NCBI GenBank assembly: GCA_003999685.1
Contig: CP021226.1
Coordinates: 1,674,001 to 1,738,000, forward strand
Direction of reading: 5' to 3'
Origin: Taiwanofungus camphoratus
Taxonomy: Eukaryota > Basidiomycota > Agaricomycetes > Polyporales > Taiwanofungaceae
DNA length: 64,000 bases
The position numbers and the translations under genes are program-made. The notes beneath the pieces are model-generated. The model saw only the letters and a list, made by a program, of their open reading frames with translations. It was not told the DNA's origin and made no database searches. Each line of letters begins with the position of its first letter. Position 1 is the stretch's first letter. Positions 1 to 11,539 of this stretch are shown here, in pieces.

Positions 1-1694
1 AGCGGGCGGCTTCAGTCAATTATAATAATGAAATAGGACGGCTTAGCAATGCACCGCAACGAATGGCGGTCCATCCAGTGCCAACCAGAACATTCCACAG
101 CCCCCGCCAAATTTGGAAGTCCCGCATCACAGTCCACGGCAGCAACAGCGGCGTCCTTCACATATTCTCTTCACACCTTACGCTCTAGTGCATGCACCGA
201 CTTTCGCTATCTGCCTTTTGACTCACGGTTCACCTTGCCGGTCATTCTCACCAGTATACAAACTCGTACCTCGGAACGTCAGGTCATGTTTTGTTGTGCA
301 AGATGGGTGCACCTTGAGATCATCGTCCTTGCCAGAAGAGTGACTGGAGGCCAATCAAGTATCTTGGTCTTAGCAGCTAATAGTAGTGGACTCGCTCTAT
401 ATTGGAGGGCATGCAATCGACACGTTGACATCCATGGGCTCCTGGAACTGACTGCTCTTCAAGCTTCACAGCCTGGGCTTTCCAATCCGAACCGTTGCGA
501 ATCACCCGTCTGTCTGGCAATTCCAGAATCGGGTCCACAGAACCACCGAGGTATCATACTGGAAGCTCCTAGGCCTACGATATGAGAAATCAGTCGAGTC
601 GTGGATCCTTCCGACCTCATGGCCTGTTCGCTGTCTTATCACAGTCCATGACATGGTCGATGTCTTCCAGCATGCGAATGCGTGTCAGGATGCCTCACTT
701 TTGTTCCATCTTTGAATGCCATTGGAGATCACCTAAGGAATCGGTGCAAGAGTGTGACTTCATTCCGTTCCCCAATACCGTCTAGACTGTCGGATCGTTA
801 GTGCAATATGCACTGGTTCGATGCATGTTGTTAGCTGTCATTGGCACCATGCAACTCATGCATGGTGATGGTTGTTCGCAAACTGAAGCTCGATGGTGAG
901 GCATCCATCCGCACCCACTCCACGTACAGGCCTCGGCACATGACCATTAGAACGTGCTTTTGGAGGCGTCTGCACCAGTCGAGGCATGGCCAATCGGAAA
1001 GGCGAGCACCTCCCGCTTCCATCGGATTTGCCTCTGATATCGAATCGAAAGTGAGTCATTCCCAATGCGAAGCCCGCACTGCACTCCCTGCTGCTTCTGC
1101 ACCATTGTGGCGCCTTCCCGCCGCTCGTAACTCAGGTCTATGATGAGCGCATCGTATTTTCGATCTGATAGTGCGTGTGTATGGGTCCGATCGGGCAGGC
1201 GACCCTCGGACAGCAGCCTGATCCTCCGGCAGAGACCGACGCTTTATCTCCTCCCCATCTTCGCGCTGGACGCATCTGTCCACCAAGTATTCGGCGAGAG
1301 ATCGCTAGCCAGACTCGCGGTCCAAGACGTTCCCGCGCTTTTTCGATCGCATCGTCCGGACGCACAATGGTTCCCGTTTCTCCGCACTCGATCGAGATAG
1401 CTGGCGGGCCTTGGACGGAGGTAATGTGCTCAATCGTCTGCGGATCATCGTGATGGTTCACGGGACGACCGCGATCGATCATGTATATCCTGTAATTAAC
1501 AACAGTTACCGTATCTTAAACAAGTCCGAGGGAATATACATGTGCAATGTATAATATGTCTCATATCCTTTCACGATCCAGTCCTCGACTTGGGCTTGCG
1601 CTGTAGTCGTCGAATGTATCTCCGAGTGCTAGGAATGCCAAACTGAAGACGCGGTCGTAAGTACGAGACAGCTTTCCAACCAGTACATAGAGGA
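1..1694. other. Gene-free stretch, nothing recognised
   Basis: I see no recognisable gene. Overlapping open frames exist on both strands but none shows family motifs or joins plausibly through splice sites. The best is on the minus strand at about 1020-1250, where one frame stays open for roughly 95 codons and reads plausibly (it includes KYDALIIDLSYERREG), but I cannot assign it and there is no convincing start. The last part (1561-1694) is the 3' flank of the phosphatidylserine synthase gene; an alternative open frame there could add a C-terminal extension to that protein by one more splice. Confidence 0.5.
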
Positions 1695-3729
1695 TCAACG
1701 CACCAATACAGTGGGATAAAGCACCAAGAGGAAGGCGCCTAACGACCACGCCCACTTGACGCCCTGGGGCAATGGCTCGGGAAATTGGCCCCTGCTCCAT
1801 TTTGTAATCACAAGCAACTCCGTGCCAATTGTAGCGAGTAACAGCCATACGTGTTGGCCCATCCTCACGGCCTTTCTGGAGTAGAGGATCAACCCAAAGA
1901 GGAATCATCTCCCAGTGAATATAGAAAGGGCGTCACGGGTACACCATGCGTACCTAGGATCATTGACATACTGATATAGCTCTCTCACTGCAGGTAAGGC
2001 GCACAGGAACACTCCAGCAAGACGCGCTATGACGAAGGGATGGTCAGGCTCCATCCACAGGAGCGCCTGCCCACACGTAGGATTAGCGAGCTCCTCAGAT
2101 ACATATTGGTAGTGTATACATACCTTGAGGTAAAAAGGATTCAGCTCAGCGGCAAGGAAGACAGCCAGGAGCAGCACGACAGTGAAATAGTGCCCAAAGG
2201 AAGCGGTCCCTTCCCATTTGAACGTGGTCCAATCATGTGGTGAGAATTGGCTTATCACACGTCGTGTCTTAGAACGAAGGCCTCGCGTCTGACGGAGACC
2301 ACGCCAAGTGTAGTGCTGGGCCAGGCCTTAAGTTTGAGAAAACAGGGGTAAGGATGAGAGACCTTTACCTTGACTTCGAAGTATTGGCAGGTCTTCATTC
2401 CTGCGATAAACGCCATTGATAAATCAGCAACACTTGAATGCCTAGACTTCAGCGTACCTAGATAGGTTCCCAGCCAATTGCACACGAGAACATCCAGAAT
2501 CCACTGTCTACTTGTTTGAGGATTTTGTCAGATAGGTCGAGATGTGGTATGGTGCTCACATGATCCCACCAACACTGAGTTCCACTCAGTATGATTCCAG
2601 CTACTCAAGAATTCGTGGCTCACCTCAGCAAAGTTGGGGAGCTGGTGTTGCAGGCTGTACTCAGCGAGCTCAAACGCGATGCTCAAAATCTACACAATTT
2701 AGTTCCGTTATACAGTCCCCGATTTAGAAACTCACCCAGCAGAACCAGTAGTCACGCAGAATCAATGCCTTCCCGAACCAGCCAAGTGCGTGTGCAAGAC
2801 AGAATATGTCGATAGCATTCTATGCAATAAGTAAGCATTCAAGAATGCGCGCGGGTACAAACCAAGCCCGACTCACCCAAATATTATGCAGCGTGAATTC
2901 ACAGTTCTCCGCATAGCTCTTTTCTGGCAATGGTTTCCCTAAGCTTGGGTCAATGTACTTCATCATTGCTCTAGCGGAGTCCACATCCTGGAACAATAGG
3001 AACACCAGGGCAAGTTCATATAGCAGATTGATGCCTAATACTATACGCCAAAATGCTTCGAGCCGAAAAGAAAAGTTGTATGAATGCGCTAGTTTTACCG
3101 ACGAAAGAAGACTTACAGGGGTGAGGGCGAATGAAAGGGCCATCCCGGAATTGGATCATCGAGAAGAGGAGAAATGAGGCGATTGCTGCATATGCACCCC
3201 TAAATTTTGCATACATTCGCCAATATGCCCACGGCAAAGAGAAGATGATGGCTACTTACACTCTCCGCTTATCTCGACCCTCCTCCAACACGTCCTGTGT
3301 CGTTGCGACGTACGCCAACACCGACATTCCGATACCTAGGGCAGTCAAGGTAATAGGTTTGAAAAAGAACCTACATCTTCAATCAGCTTGAAGATCGCTC
3401 TCAGTCACGGTCGTAGACATACTCGACACTTGTATCATGCTTCTCTTGAAAAGGTGTGATGTGTGTATATGGCTCCGTTCGATCCGCCTGAGGGCGTAGC
3501 CTTGTCAACTACCAGAAGGAACATACACTGGCCAGGAAAGCACGCACGTCGTACCCTAGTTCGTGAAGTTCAGAGACGGGATCTCGAGTTATCAAAACAT
3601 TGCTCACAACGAACAGGTGCACCATCAATGCCTGGTTTCGGCTCAGGCATCTCTAGGAGGGGTGTAACTGTATCCGATTCATCGGTAGGTGACAAGGGGG
3701 AATGCGGTTCATCTTTTTCATTAGACATT
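1695..3729 (-). CDS. Phosphatidylserine synthase, base-exchange type (PSS1/PSS2 family)
   Basis: Multi-pass ER membrane enzyme expected to make phosphatidylserine by swapping serine for the head group of an existing phospholipid. Exons joined by hand read through the whole family: MSNEKDEPHSP start, FFFKPITLTALG first membrane segment, ASFLLFSMIQFRDGPFIRPHP, FWRIVLGINLLYELALVFLL, KYIDPSLGKPLPEKSYAENC, LHNIW, LGWFGKALILRDYW, FELAEYSLQHQLPNFAE, CWWDHWILDVLVCNWLG, GMKTCQYFEVK, FSPHDWTTFKWEG, FLAAELNPFYLK and a hydrophobic C-terminus. These match human PTDSS2 as I remember it almost block for block. About ten short introns are needed; one near 3488-3526 is only 39 nt. The start is the first ATG before the conserved part; the stop at 1695 could be bypassed by one more intron. 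Fungal PS is normally made by the unrelated CDP-diacylglycerol enzyme Cho1, so the family is notable here. Confidence 0.92.
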
Positions 3730-6700
3730 GGGAAGAGTTGTCGAGAAATGCAGAGTCTATGGCGAGGCGTGAAGAAGATTGTTGGAGGTAGCAGCGCAAG
3801 CGTACCGCGAGTTTCAACTTCAAGCACGTTTCCGCCACAGCCCATTTCATGTGATAGTATTATCCTTCCTCTAGCGATGTTCACGTTCCTTTGAGTTCGA
3901 TACTTACTGAGATAGCACGTGTGCACGTATTCGAGGCCACTACTAGTAAGCGTGACGCCGCAAAGACATTCTGTTACTACCATTACATAGGTACGGGCCG
4001 TACTTACTATTAAATAAATATCTTTGTTTTCATTTCTGGAAACAATGATTATCGCATGCATGTTCTCAGAAGATGCGATTCAGACCAATGAATTCCCGAT
4101 AATAATCACTGAAAGCGGTATCACAAGATGTGATTCCCTATAGATCTCAAACGGAGAAGGCAGACCTAGACTCATTTCTAGTCCCCATGATGCACCGGGC
4201 GCACTCAATGCTTGTTCCGAGAGCACAGGCAGGGCCGCAGGGCGCACAGGGGAGGAAGAAGGCAAACTGGTGCAATAGGCTGGATTCGAGGCTAAGGCAG
4301 ACTCCACGACGGTCAATTCAACATGCTGGACAATGATACGACAGCTTGCAAATCTTACGCCGGGGAGACCGTTTGACACCAGTACCTGCCGAGCTTTCTC
4401 CAGAGACTCCACGGATCTGCGATGTTTTCCATAGTCTGAGTGTTGCAACCTAGACCACGCTCCATATGCTTAGAGAACCCCCCTCGGGCAAACTGGAGGG
4501 GGGCCTCGGCCGCGACAGCGGTGTTTCGGTCGTTATACGTGCAATCGTGGCAGCCACCCAATAGTATTGGGTGCAATCAGAGTGCCACATACAAAACCTC
4601 TGCGAAGAATCCGGTATTAACGTAAGGCAACGCACTAGAATCAGCGGAAGTCAGGGCCGATAGGGTAAGGCATCACAGAAATGCTAATGAGCGACGACGA
4701 GGTCGCACGGACACGACTTACTACGCTCAGGTGGACGGCGTCGAAAGTCGTCTTTTCATGACACAAAGTGTACACGGCGGAATCTGGGCAGGCTGTCATC
4801 TCTGGAGACCTGAGTAGATCACTAAGGATGGTTTTGCAAAGAGCCGTAAGTCAGGACTGCGGCAGAACCTGAAGACAATCGTTTGGCGTAGCATGCGCAT
4901 GCTGCATCCCCAAATTGGCATGCCTTGACGAAAGATACGTTGATTCGTGGATATACAACAAATCATATAGTGCCAGTACCGGCCGGCATGGAATTGGTGT
5001 CGTCAGGTATTGTTGACAGGGAAGTTCGACGAGACCTAGATATCCCGTCGTCCGACCTGCCCACAAAGTGAAATGTTATTCTGGCATTTGAAAGCATACA
5101 CAAGGAATCGGTTTACGGCGTCGAATCCAAGCAGACTGTGAGCGCCGATTTACTGCGTTAGCATGGGAGTTTGGTAATTAATACACAGATTGACTTTCCG
5201 AAACGAGAGGTCAGTCCACGGACTCCAGCGACATGTAATTCTGTTCTCGGAAGAATAGAAAGGTGATACCGCAGCACACGGCGAGCGCTCAGCCTATTCA
5301 AGTAAAATTGCAAAGTCCGTTTTGAATCCAAAGCGAGTCGTCCGAGGAGATCATAGCGAGTCTTGATCATGAGATAGCCTGTGAAGGAGGCCTACTCCGA
5401 TCGCAATTATGCATATTACCGAATGAACGGCCCGGTCAGCTCCCACCGATATACAGTTCTGTCAAGGAAGCAAAGGACAACAGCCTCTGGATCTGCTCTA
5501 TGTGCGGAACAGACAATCGCGGGACTCCAGTTGGGATTTGGAGGCGCCGCCACTAAACAAATATTGCCAAACCAAATCGACTCTTGCTTCTGTCAGTCTG
5601 ACTCAGTACTGGTATGTACTTATGGTGAGACGCTGCACGACCAAGATGTGAGTCTTCTCCTTGTCTAGAACTCCTATACCGCTACCTTTTTACCTGTTTC
5701 ATCGTGTACCTGGACTTCGCGCCTTAGACCGTTAGCCTCCTACAAATCCAGTGTATGCGCTCAGGAAACGCCTACGCTTCCACGCTTCTAATTGCTCCCA
5801 GCCCATGGACCATCCAGAAGGTGTTTCCACTCAACCCAGAAATCGTTCGCCGGCTGATCTAATGCAAGGATGATAGTCCAGAACATTGTGCTGCCCTCTG
5901 CAAATCTTGGTCCAAAGATCCGGACCTTGTCATATAACTATATATGTCGAGACATTGAGAGAGGTCTCCGCGTTCGATGCTCATAACAAACCGACAATCC
6001 GAGCGACAATCACCAGTGACAGCGCGTGGTCACCGGATCAATCCCCTCATCAAAGAGCTCGATCTGGAAATACATGCTCAGCATCAAGTGATAGTTCACC
6101 GTCATCCTTGATATATTCAACGACCGTGAACAGCACCAGCGTTGATGGGGCCTGGCTTCTCGCCGGGACGTTATTGATCGTCGCTTTCAAGCATCCTTCT
6201 TCTGCTTGAACCGGAATGTTTGTTGGGAAGTCCTGAACTGTATCTTTTGGTGACAAGGTCCATGAACAGGGCGCCATCGATGCAATTTTTGCCTGCACAT
6301 AGCACCTTTCTGTGCCGTACTTACACGAGGCGATACAGTCGCAGCATTGTTGCGGGGTGCTGATATCTGTGCACTGCGTTCCTTTTAGTCATATTGAACT
6401 CCAGCTGGCTTTGAACTCTTCCACGTTTCGCCATTGAACAGAGCAAACTTTCCATGCGCAAGGCTCGCCGTGGACGAGAATGTAGTCGACATTACCCGGA
6501 CAATTGACGCCGTTGTATCAGCCCCAACTTTGTCAACCTGCAAGATTGCCTACAGATGCATGCCAGAGTATCTGCAGATTTTATCTTTCAGAGACGGAGT
6601 TGGCAAAAGGGGAAATGCCAGCTAGACTTTGCTCTAATTTCAAAACCCCGCTTCGCAACCGATTTTCGCTACCTTTCGTTGCTACCGATAGCCTTTGGAA

Positions 6701-7961
6701 ATGGCGCGCTGAAGGTCCCCCTGAACAGATCGCATTCAGAGGTTCATTAGCGCCACCGTATTCTCGGTTCTGTTCATGAGCCCCTTCATCAGGAGCCATG
6801 GCAAACTATAACGCCACCTTCTGATTCCACGTCACTCGCATGTATTCAGTCGAATCCGGATTATGGAAAACACGAACTGAGCTCCATCACGACTTTCACT
6901 CCTGCTTTATACAGCAGGCTAGCCGGCGTTCTGGATACAGTCCAGGTGCGGTGTCATCAGAAGTGTCCGGTGGCCTCCGGCGATGCCGCAGGCCTTCGCT
7001 ATAGGTCAGAAGAACGTGAGACAGATTTGTATTGGCTGGATACATGCTTTGGGCTCGGAGATACTGTCAAGGCGTATCGTTCACTATCAATAGCTTCATC
7101 ATGTGCGCACACTGACTGTCCTGGTCTCGTGTGCTCAGACGCCTGTGTCTGTCTGATTGGCTAGGGTCTCGAAGTTTCTGCCCTCAACAGTGCACCAAGA
7201 TTGTCGAAAGAGACTCATGCTCTGTCAATCCTCCCGAAATCCTTGGCAACTTGATGCGGCAATTACTCGTTCCCCACTATCCTTAAAGCGGCACTTCATG
7301 ACCAATCCACATTAAATGCTGGCGGAGATTTGTAATAGATTGAGGGGTGGTGTAGCACTGTCGTAATCTCCCGAAAAGTCTGAGTCATGATTGGCCTTTG
7401 ATTGGGGGGCACGCATGTCCCCAGCTTCCCTTGTTTCCGAGCTGCTGGAACGCGTACAAGCAGCCAAAAATACCGAGGACAAGCAAGAATTGCTAAGATG
7501 TACGTAGCATCGATGGAGCTGAATTCATCTATCGAGACTCAAGAATTTCCGTGAAAGTTTCAGGAATCGCTTCTCGTGTTGGTACCTCGAGCTCGATAGC
7601 AATGTTCCATACATCACGGCATCCTCGACACAGTTTGACCATAATCTTATCTGCTTCTGCCATGTATGCACGCTAAACGGTTTCCTGACTCGCACGTTAT
7701 GTCACGGCATCTGTGAAACGTCCGCGCCCTCCTGGATAGTCCAGAATATGTCCAGAAGCAAGGTCAGGGACGAGAATTCCTTTGCACTACATATCCGGGA
7801 CATTTCGGTATTACTCGTATTAGAGCCCTAGCACTATTTCGCTACATACAGAGATTAACTGATTTCACTCGGAGCCACTGGCAGGCGTCAAGTTTATGGC
7901 GCTTGCAGAGACATAAGTATGTACCATCAAATTTCGGTTCCACCGTGCCCATCACACAACT
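3730..7961. other. Gene-poor stretch with unassigned coding-like fragments
   Basis: Over 4 kb without a gene I can identify. Short open frames occur on both strands. Coding-like patches are at about 4080-4640 on the minus strand (three adjoining frames, including CHDCTYNDRN and KHMERGLGCN) and at about 7529-7830 on the minus strand (see findings). On the plus strand a 28-codon piece starts at about 7415 (MSPASLVSELLERVQ). None carries enough to name a family. The stretch could hold decayed genes, a lineage-specific gene with many introns, or only chance frames. I see no terminal repeats or target-site duplications that would mark a transposon. Confidence 0.45.
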
Positions 7962-9461
7962 ATGAGCCTCGACTCCGATTCCCACCTAACACCTCTCCAA
8001 TTCAAAGGGGAGATCATGGACTTTGACCTCGAGGTCGATCATCGCAAAAGGTGGGCGATCTCCATGCCATGGTACCTTTGTGAATGCTGACATCTGTACC
8101 AGACGCAGGAACAGGACGACCCAGTCGTGCTTGAATTGCCATACATCCAAGCGAAAAGTGGGTTCTTCATAGTGCTACGACTCATGTACGAAGAGCGAAT
8201 TGATCCCACCTTGCAGTGTGACCGCAAGCGACCATGTCAGCGATGCATTCAGCTTGGATTGGTATGTCTACTTCCCATGTATTGGATTCGGCAATTCATA
8301 CATTACGATTTCAGACTGGCCTCTGCGTGTATGAGGTCGACGACCCTGCTCTAAGGTCGGTAACATGAGGATTATGCAAGACACGGTATTCTGATGGATT
8401 CCGACAGAGACGATCCGAACGTTGATGAAAACACTCGTCTCAGGAATAGGATTGCCGAGTTAGAGAGTCTTGTGCGAGAACTTCGAGGTCAGGCTAAACC
8501 ACTCTTCGCAGCATACATTGTGCTAAACAGTCAAACCAGGGAAACCTCACCCTCGGTGGGCCGAACCGAATTTCTGCGACGGAGATGCCACCGAGAAATG
8601 GCACTCACGTTCGTCCAAGCGCGTTCAATCACAGTATCAGAAGCATAGGCGTGAGGGACTTTCGGACGGAGGACATCATTCTGAAGACCTGGCTTCTCAC
8701 ATGCCTTCCATAGTCAAGACTGAACAGATACCCGACTTATCCCAGCACCAGTTGTATCGCCTTCCGTCATCTTCAGGATCAGCCCTCTCCAACGATACTC
8801 AAATGGTCTCGCAGGTGTTCTTCCGGGGCCAGCATCATCAAACCGGCCACCATGGGTTTCCGTCCCCAACAGAGGAATCCAGTGTCTGTTATTCCTCTTC
8901 AAGTTCTCCAGTAGGTTATGGACATAGGCACTTAAACGACTCGGGTATCTCAAACGGCGAGCAATATCCACGTCAAGCACATATGCGGCCGCTAGCGAAC
9001 GAGTCGGCCGTCGTACAGCATTCCTGTTCTTGTTTAACCAACCCAGGAGCCGCCCATTCGCTAATTTCATTTACCCACCAACTTCGGGGAACCATGAGCT
9101 TTCTCAGGCAGCTTCCAGAGCATAATCCGCATCATCAGTGCCTCATTATGAGGCGTATCATGGAATTGGATGACATCATGCAGTACGAATTCTCCTCGCT
9201 TCCGATTTACTCTATTACTGATCAGTTATTTCGTTTCCTGATAGTGGGAACGACTCTGGATATGTCGCTGAATCATCGTACGAAACTATCACTCGGACGG
9301 AAAGCGATATCATGTCACCCGCTTCCACCTCCAGTCATTCTAGTCTTGGGACTTCTATACATGACTGGCCAGCCATGGCAACATCGTCTAGTTACGACGC
9401 ATATTTTCCTGCTTCGTCGGGGGACCATAACGGCTATCACAAAACGTATCATATCCATTGA
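7962..9461 (+). CDS. Zn(II)2Cys6 fungal transcription factor
   Basis: DNA-binding regulator of the Gal4 zinc-cluster class, nuclear. The start MSLDSDSHLTPLQFKGEIMD is followed, after three short introns, by an arginine-rich arm and the zinc cluster CLNCHTSKRKC, then DRKRPCQRCIQLG and TGLCVYEVDDPALR, giving six cysteines with the family spacing. A leucine-zipper-like coiled coil follows (NTRLRNRIAELESLVRELRG), then WHSRSSKR, a serine/proline-rich stretch, a second conserved block (LRGTMSFLRQLPEHNPHH) and a C-terminus ending YDAYFPASSGDHNGYHKTYH. The product lacks the large fungal-specific middle domain of many Gal4-type factors and resembles short zinc-cluster proteins of Agaricomycetes. The target is unknown. 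The gene-poor stretch lies upstream and TANGO2 follows on the other strand, so context does not suggest a pathway. Confidence 0.88.
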
Positions 9462-9723
9462 TGGTCCTGACGGTCAAGTCCTTATACGTTTTACATTAGG
9501 CTGAGGATTGTTATATTTGTTCGAACATTAATTGGACATGGTATATATCTCCACAGAGCACTGTCAGTTTCTCTCTAGCTGCGACCACGTAATCCTCTAC
9601 TATTGTAATTGGGCCGAGGACATCGGACTATCTGTCTTTCTCCATGTGTACGATTACCGCTTCATGCTGACATGTATCCGGCTTGCTATACTGTATAGAT
9701 CTCACTCGTCGCTGTTACCCTAC

Positions 9724-10831
9724 TCATGAGACATTAGGTTCTATTTGGAATTGAAATACACGCTCCTCCTTGGCATCCGCCTTTGTCAGCTCCCCCTCCG
9801 GATTTAACGCCCAGATATCTCGCTCAACAAACATTACACTCCCATCCCTGCGGATGAGGATCACCGTGGATAAGCGTGTGCCGTAATACACGTGAGCAAT
9901 GTGGTCCCCTGACTGAACTTTTGGAACAAGTATAGGTTCTACTTGGATGGTGTTCCGCAAAGCAGAACGGTCAATGGGTGCAGGATCACTGGTCCAGCTT
10001 CCGTTGAAAAAGCTTCAACGTCAGGATATGTTCGATACCATGCAAAGATAGCATGAGTAAAAACCCACGTTAGAAGCTGGAACAAATCCTCCACAAATTT
10101 GGTCTCATTGATGTCTTCTGACATAGAATTGAGAACATGGTCGAGCGCCTGAATGCCACGTTTGACTTTCGGCCAGTCACTCGCGCCCTGACGATCAATG
10201 CCATTGGACATTCCTCCGCAGCGCCTCTCTTCGTTAGAGAGATTACGGGCCGTGATTGCACCACCACCGCCGAAGTTCGTAAGGAATGCGGCATCTAGCG
10301 ATAAGTTCCGTGTGCCGTCCATGTCTGTCAGGCGAGAAGGAGAGAGCAGAAGAAGGTTGAACCCGGCGAACTTCGCATTCTGAGCAACAATGTCGGCGAC
10401 CTCGTACTGCAAAGTCCTTCCAGGCGATTTCGGCAGAAGAAAAGTCGAAGTCAGGCTGCCTCTAGAAGTCTCGTATTTTCCCGGAGGTTCCGTGATGTTG
10501 GTTCTGCCCAATCCTCAGCACGAAGTCGAGATGTCTGAGCAGTGCACATGGCGTACAGAAGTGTGACCCTTCCGGTGCGGCTTACCCCTACCCATGTCCC
10601 CCCGGCCAGAAGGTCTCGACCTGATAAAACGGAACTCTCATCGGATGTGCCGTTATTAATGCTTCCGAAGGAATGAAAATGAGCTTTTGCAGTAGGCCGT
10701 GACAAGTATTCATCGCGATTGCTGCAAAGAATTCTGGATGTTCATCAAAGCTTCAGCTCGCCGTGCCGGTGGTCAGATCATACGTACAAGGCGTATCGTG
10801 GATGCTCCAGGGACCAGAAAGCGACACACAT
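9724..10831 (-). CDS. TANGO2-family protein (NRDE domain)
   Basis: Member of the NRDE/TANGO2 family, linked in animals to Golgi organisation, mitochondria and lipid or haem handling; its biochemical role is unsettled. The first exon reads MCVAFWSLEHPRYAL, and splicing joins it to ILCSNRDEYLSRPTAKAHFH, which contains the NRDE motif that names the family. LSGRDLLAGGTWVGVSRTG and TNITEPPGKYETSRGSL follow, each matching the family order. A final intron joins DLFQLLTDPAPIDRSALRNT to the last block HVYYGTRLSTVILIRRDGSV, the conserved YGTR...TVIL tail. All key motifs are present and no frame breaks are seen. It lies head to head with ARP6 across about 700 bases and tail to tail with the zinc-cluster gene. 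Confidence 0.93.
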
Positions 10832-11539
10832 TGATTGTTCCACGTCAACCCGGTAGTTGATCAGAAGATATCACGGAGTCACTGTCAGCTGCAGGTAGCA
10901 CAGCCGTCAGGTAACAAGAAACACCTAGATCGTCAAAATTGTACACCCTTGAATCTCTTGATTGACCAAGGGCTTCAACTATGGGACTCGTTCGAAAAAG
11001 AACGACTAAATCTCGCGGTCTCGTCAGGTTTGGGGCATAGTTGACCCTCGTTCTTTTGTTGATGACTCTTTGGATTCCTTATGAGACCACGAGAGAAGAC
11101 GCAAATGAACGAGAATTGAGCCGTGAATGGACGTTGTGTCAAACGTGATATAGCGATGGTTTAAGTTACTGGGAGCAGTTGAGATCGAAACGCAGTTGGA
11201 CGAGGCAAGTGGCACCAAGCAAGATGCTATTGTGATATGACCGTAACTTGGCTCAGGCCGGTCTCAGCTGGCAGACTAGATACTTCGTGGCTCAGGATAT
11301 AGCTCAGGCTGCAGTTGGATGGACAGTCGTTCTTCAATAACATCTAATACGCCAGGTTAGCCCCGATTTACACACGACATCTAATTGAATCGACTGGCGG
11401 ACAGGACTGTTGGGTGACGCGGTTTGGGACAGACGGGCCAATACTGCTGGTACCGGGTTCTGGTCATTGGATACTTTATGTTCCCACTCTCACTCACTGC
11501 ACCGCCTCGCAGAATCCAACTTTGCCAGTGGGAGTAGTT
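10832..11539. promoter_or_regulatory. Divergent intergenic region, TANGO2 / ARP6
   Basis: This 708-base spacer separates the start codons of two genes running apart, so it should hold both promoters. I see no convincing gene in it; open frames are short and without motifs. No clear TATA box was found close to either start. Confidence 0.5.

Noticed and set aside
4440-4640. A trypsin-like protease relic
   Set aside because: Only the short stretch GTLIAPNT recalls the family; the His-containing AAHC block and the Ser block are not found, so no call is made.
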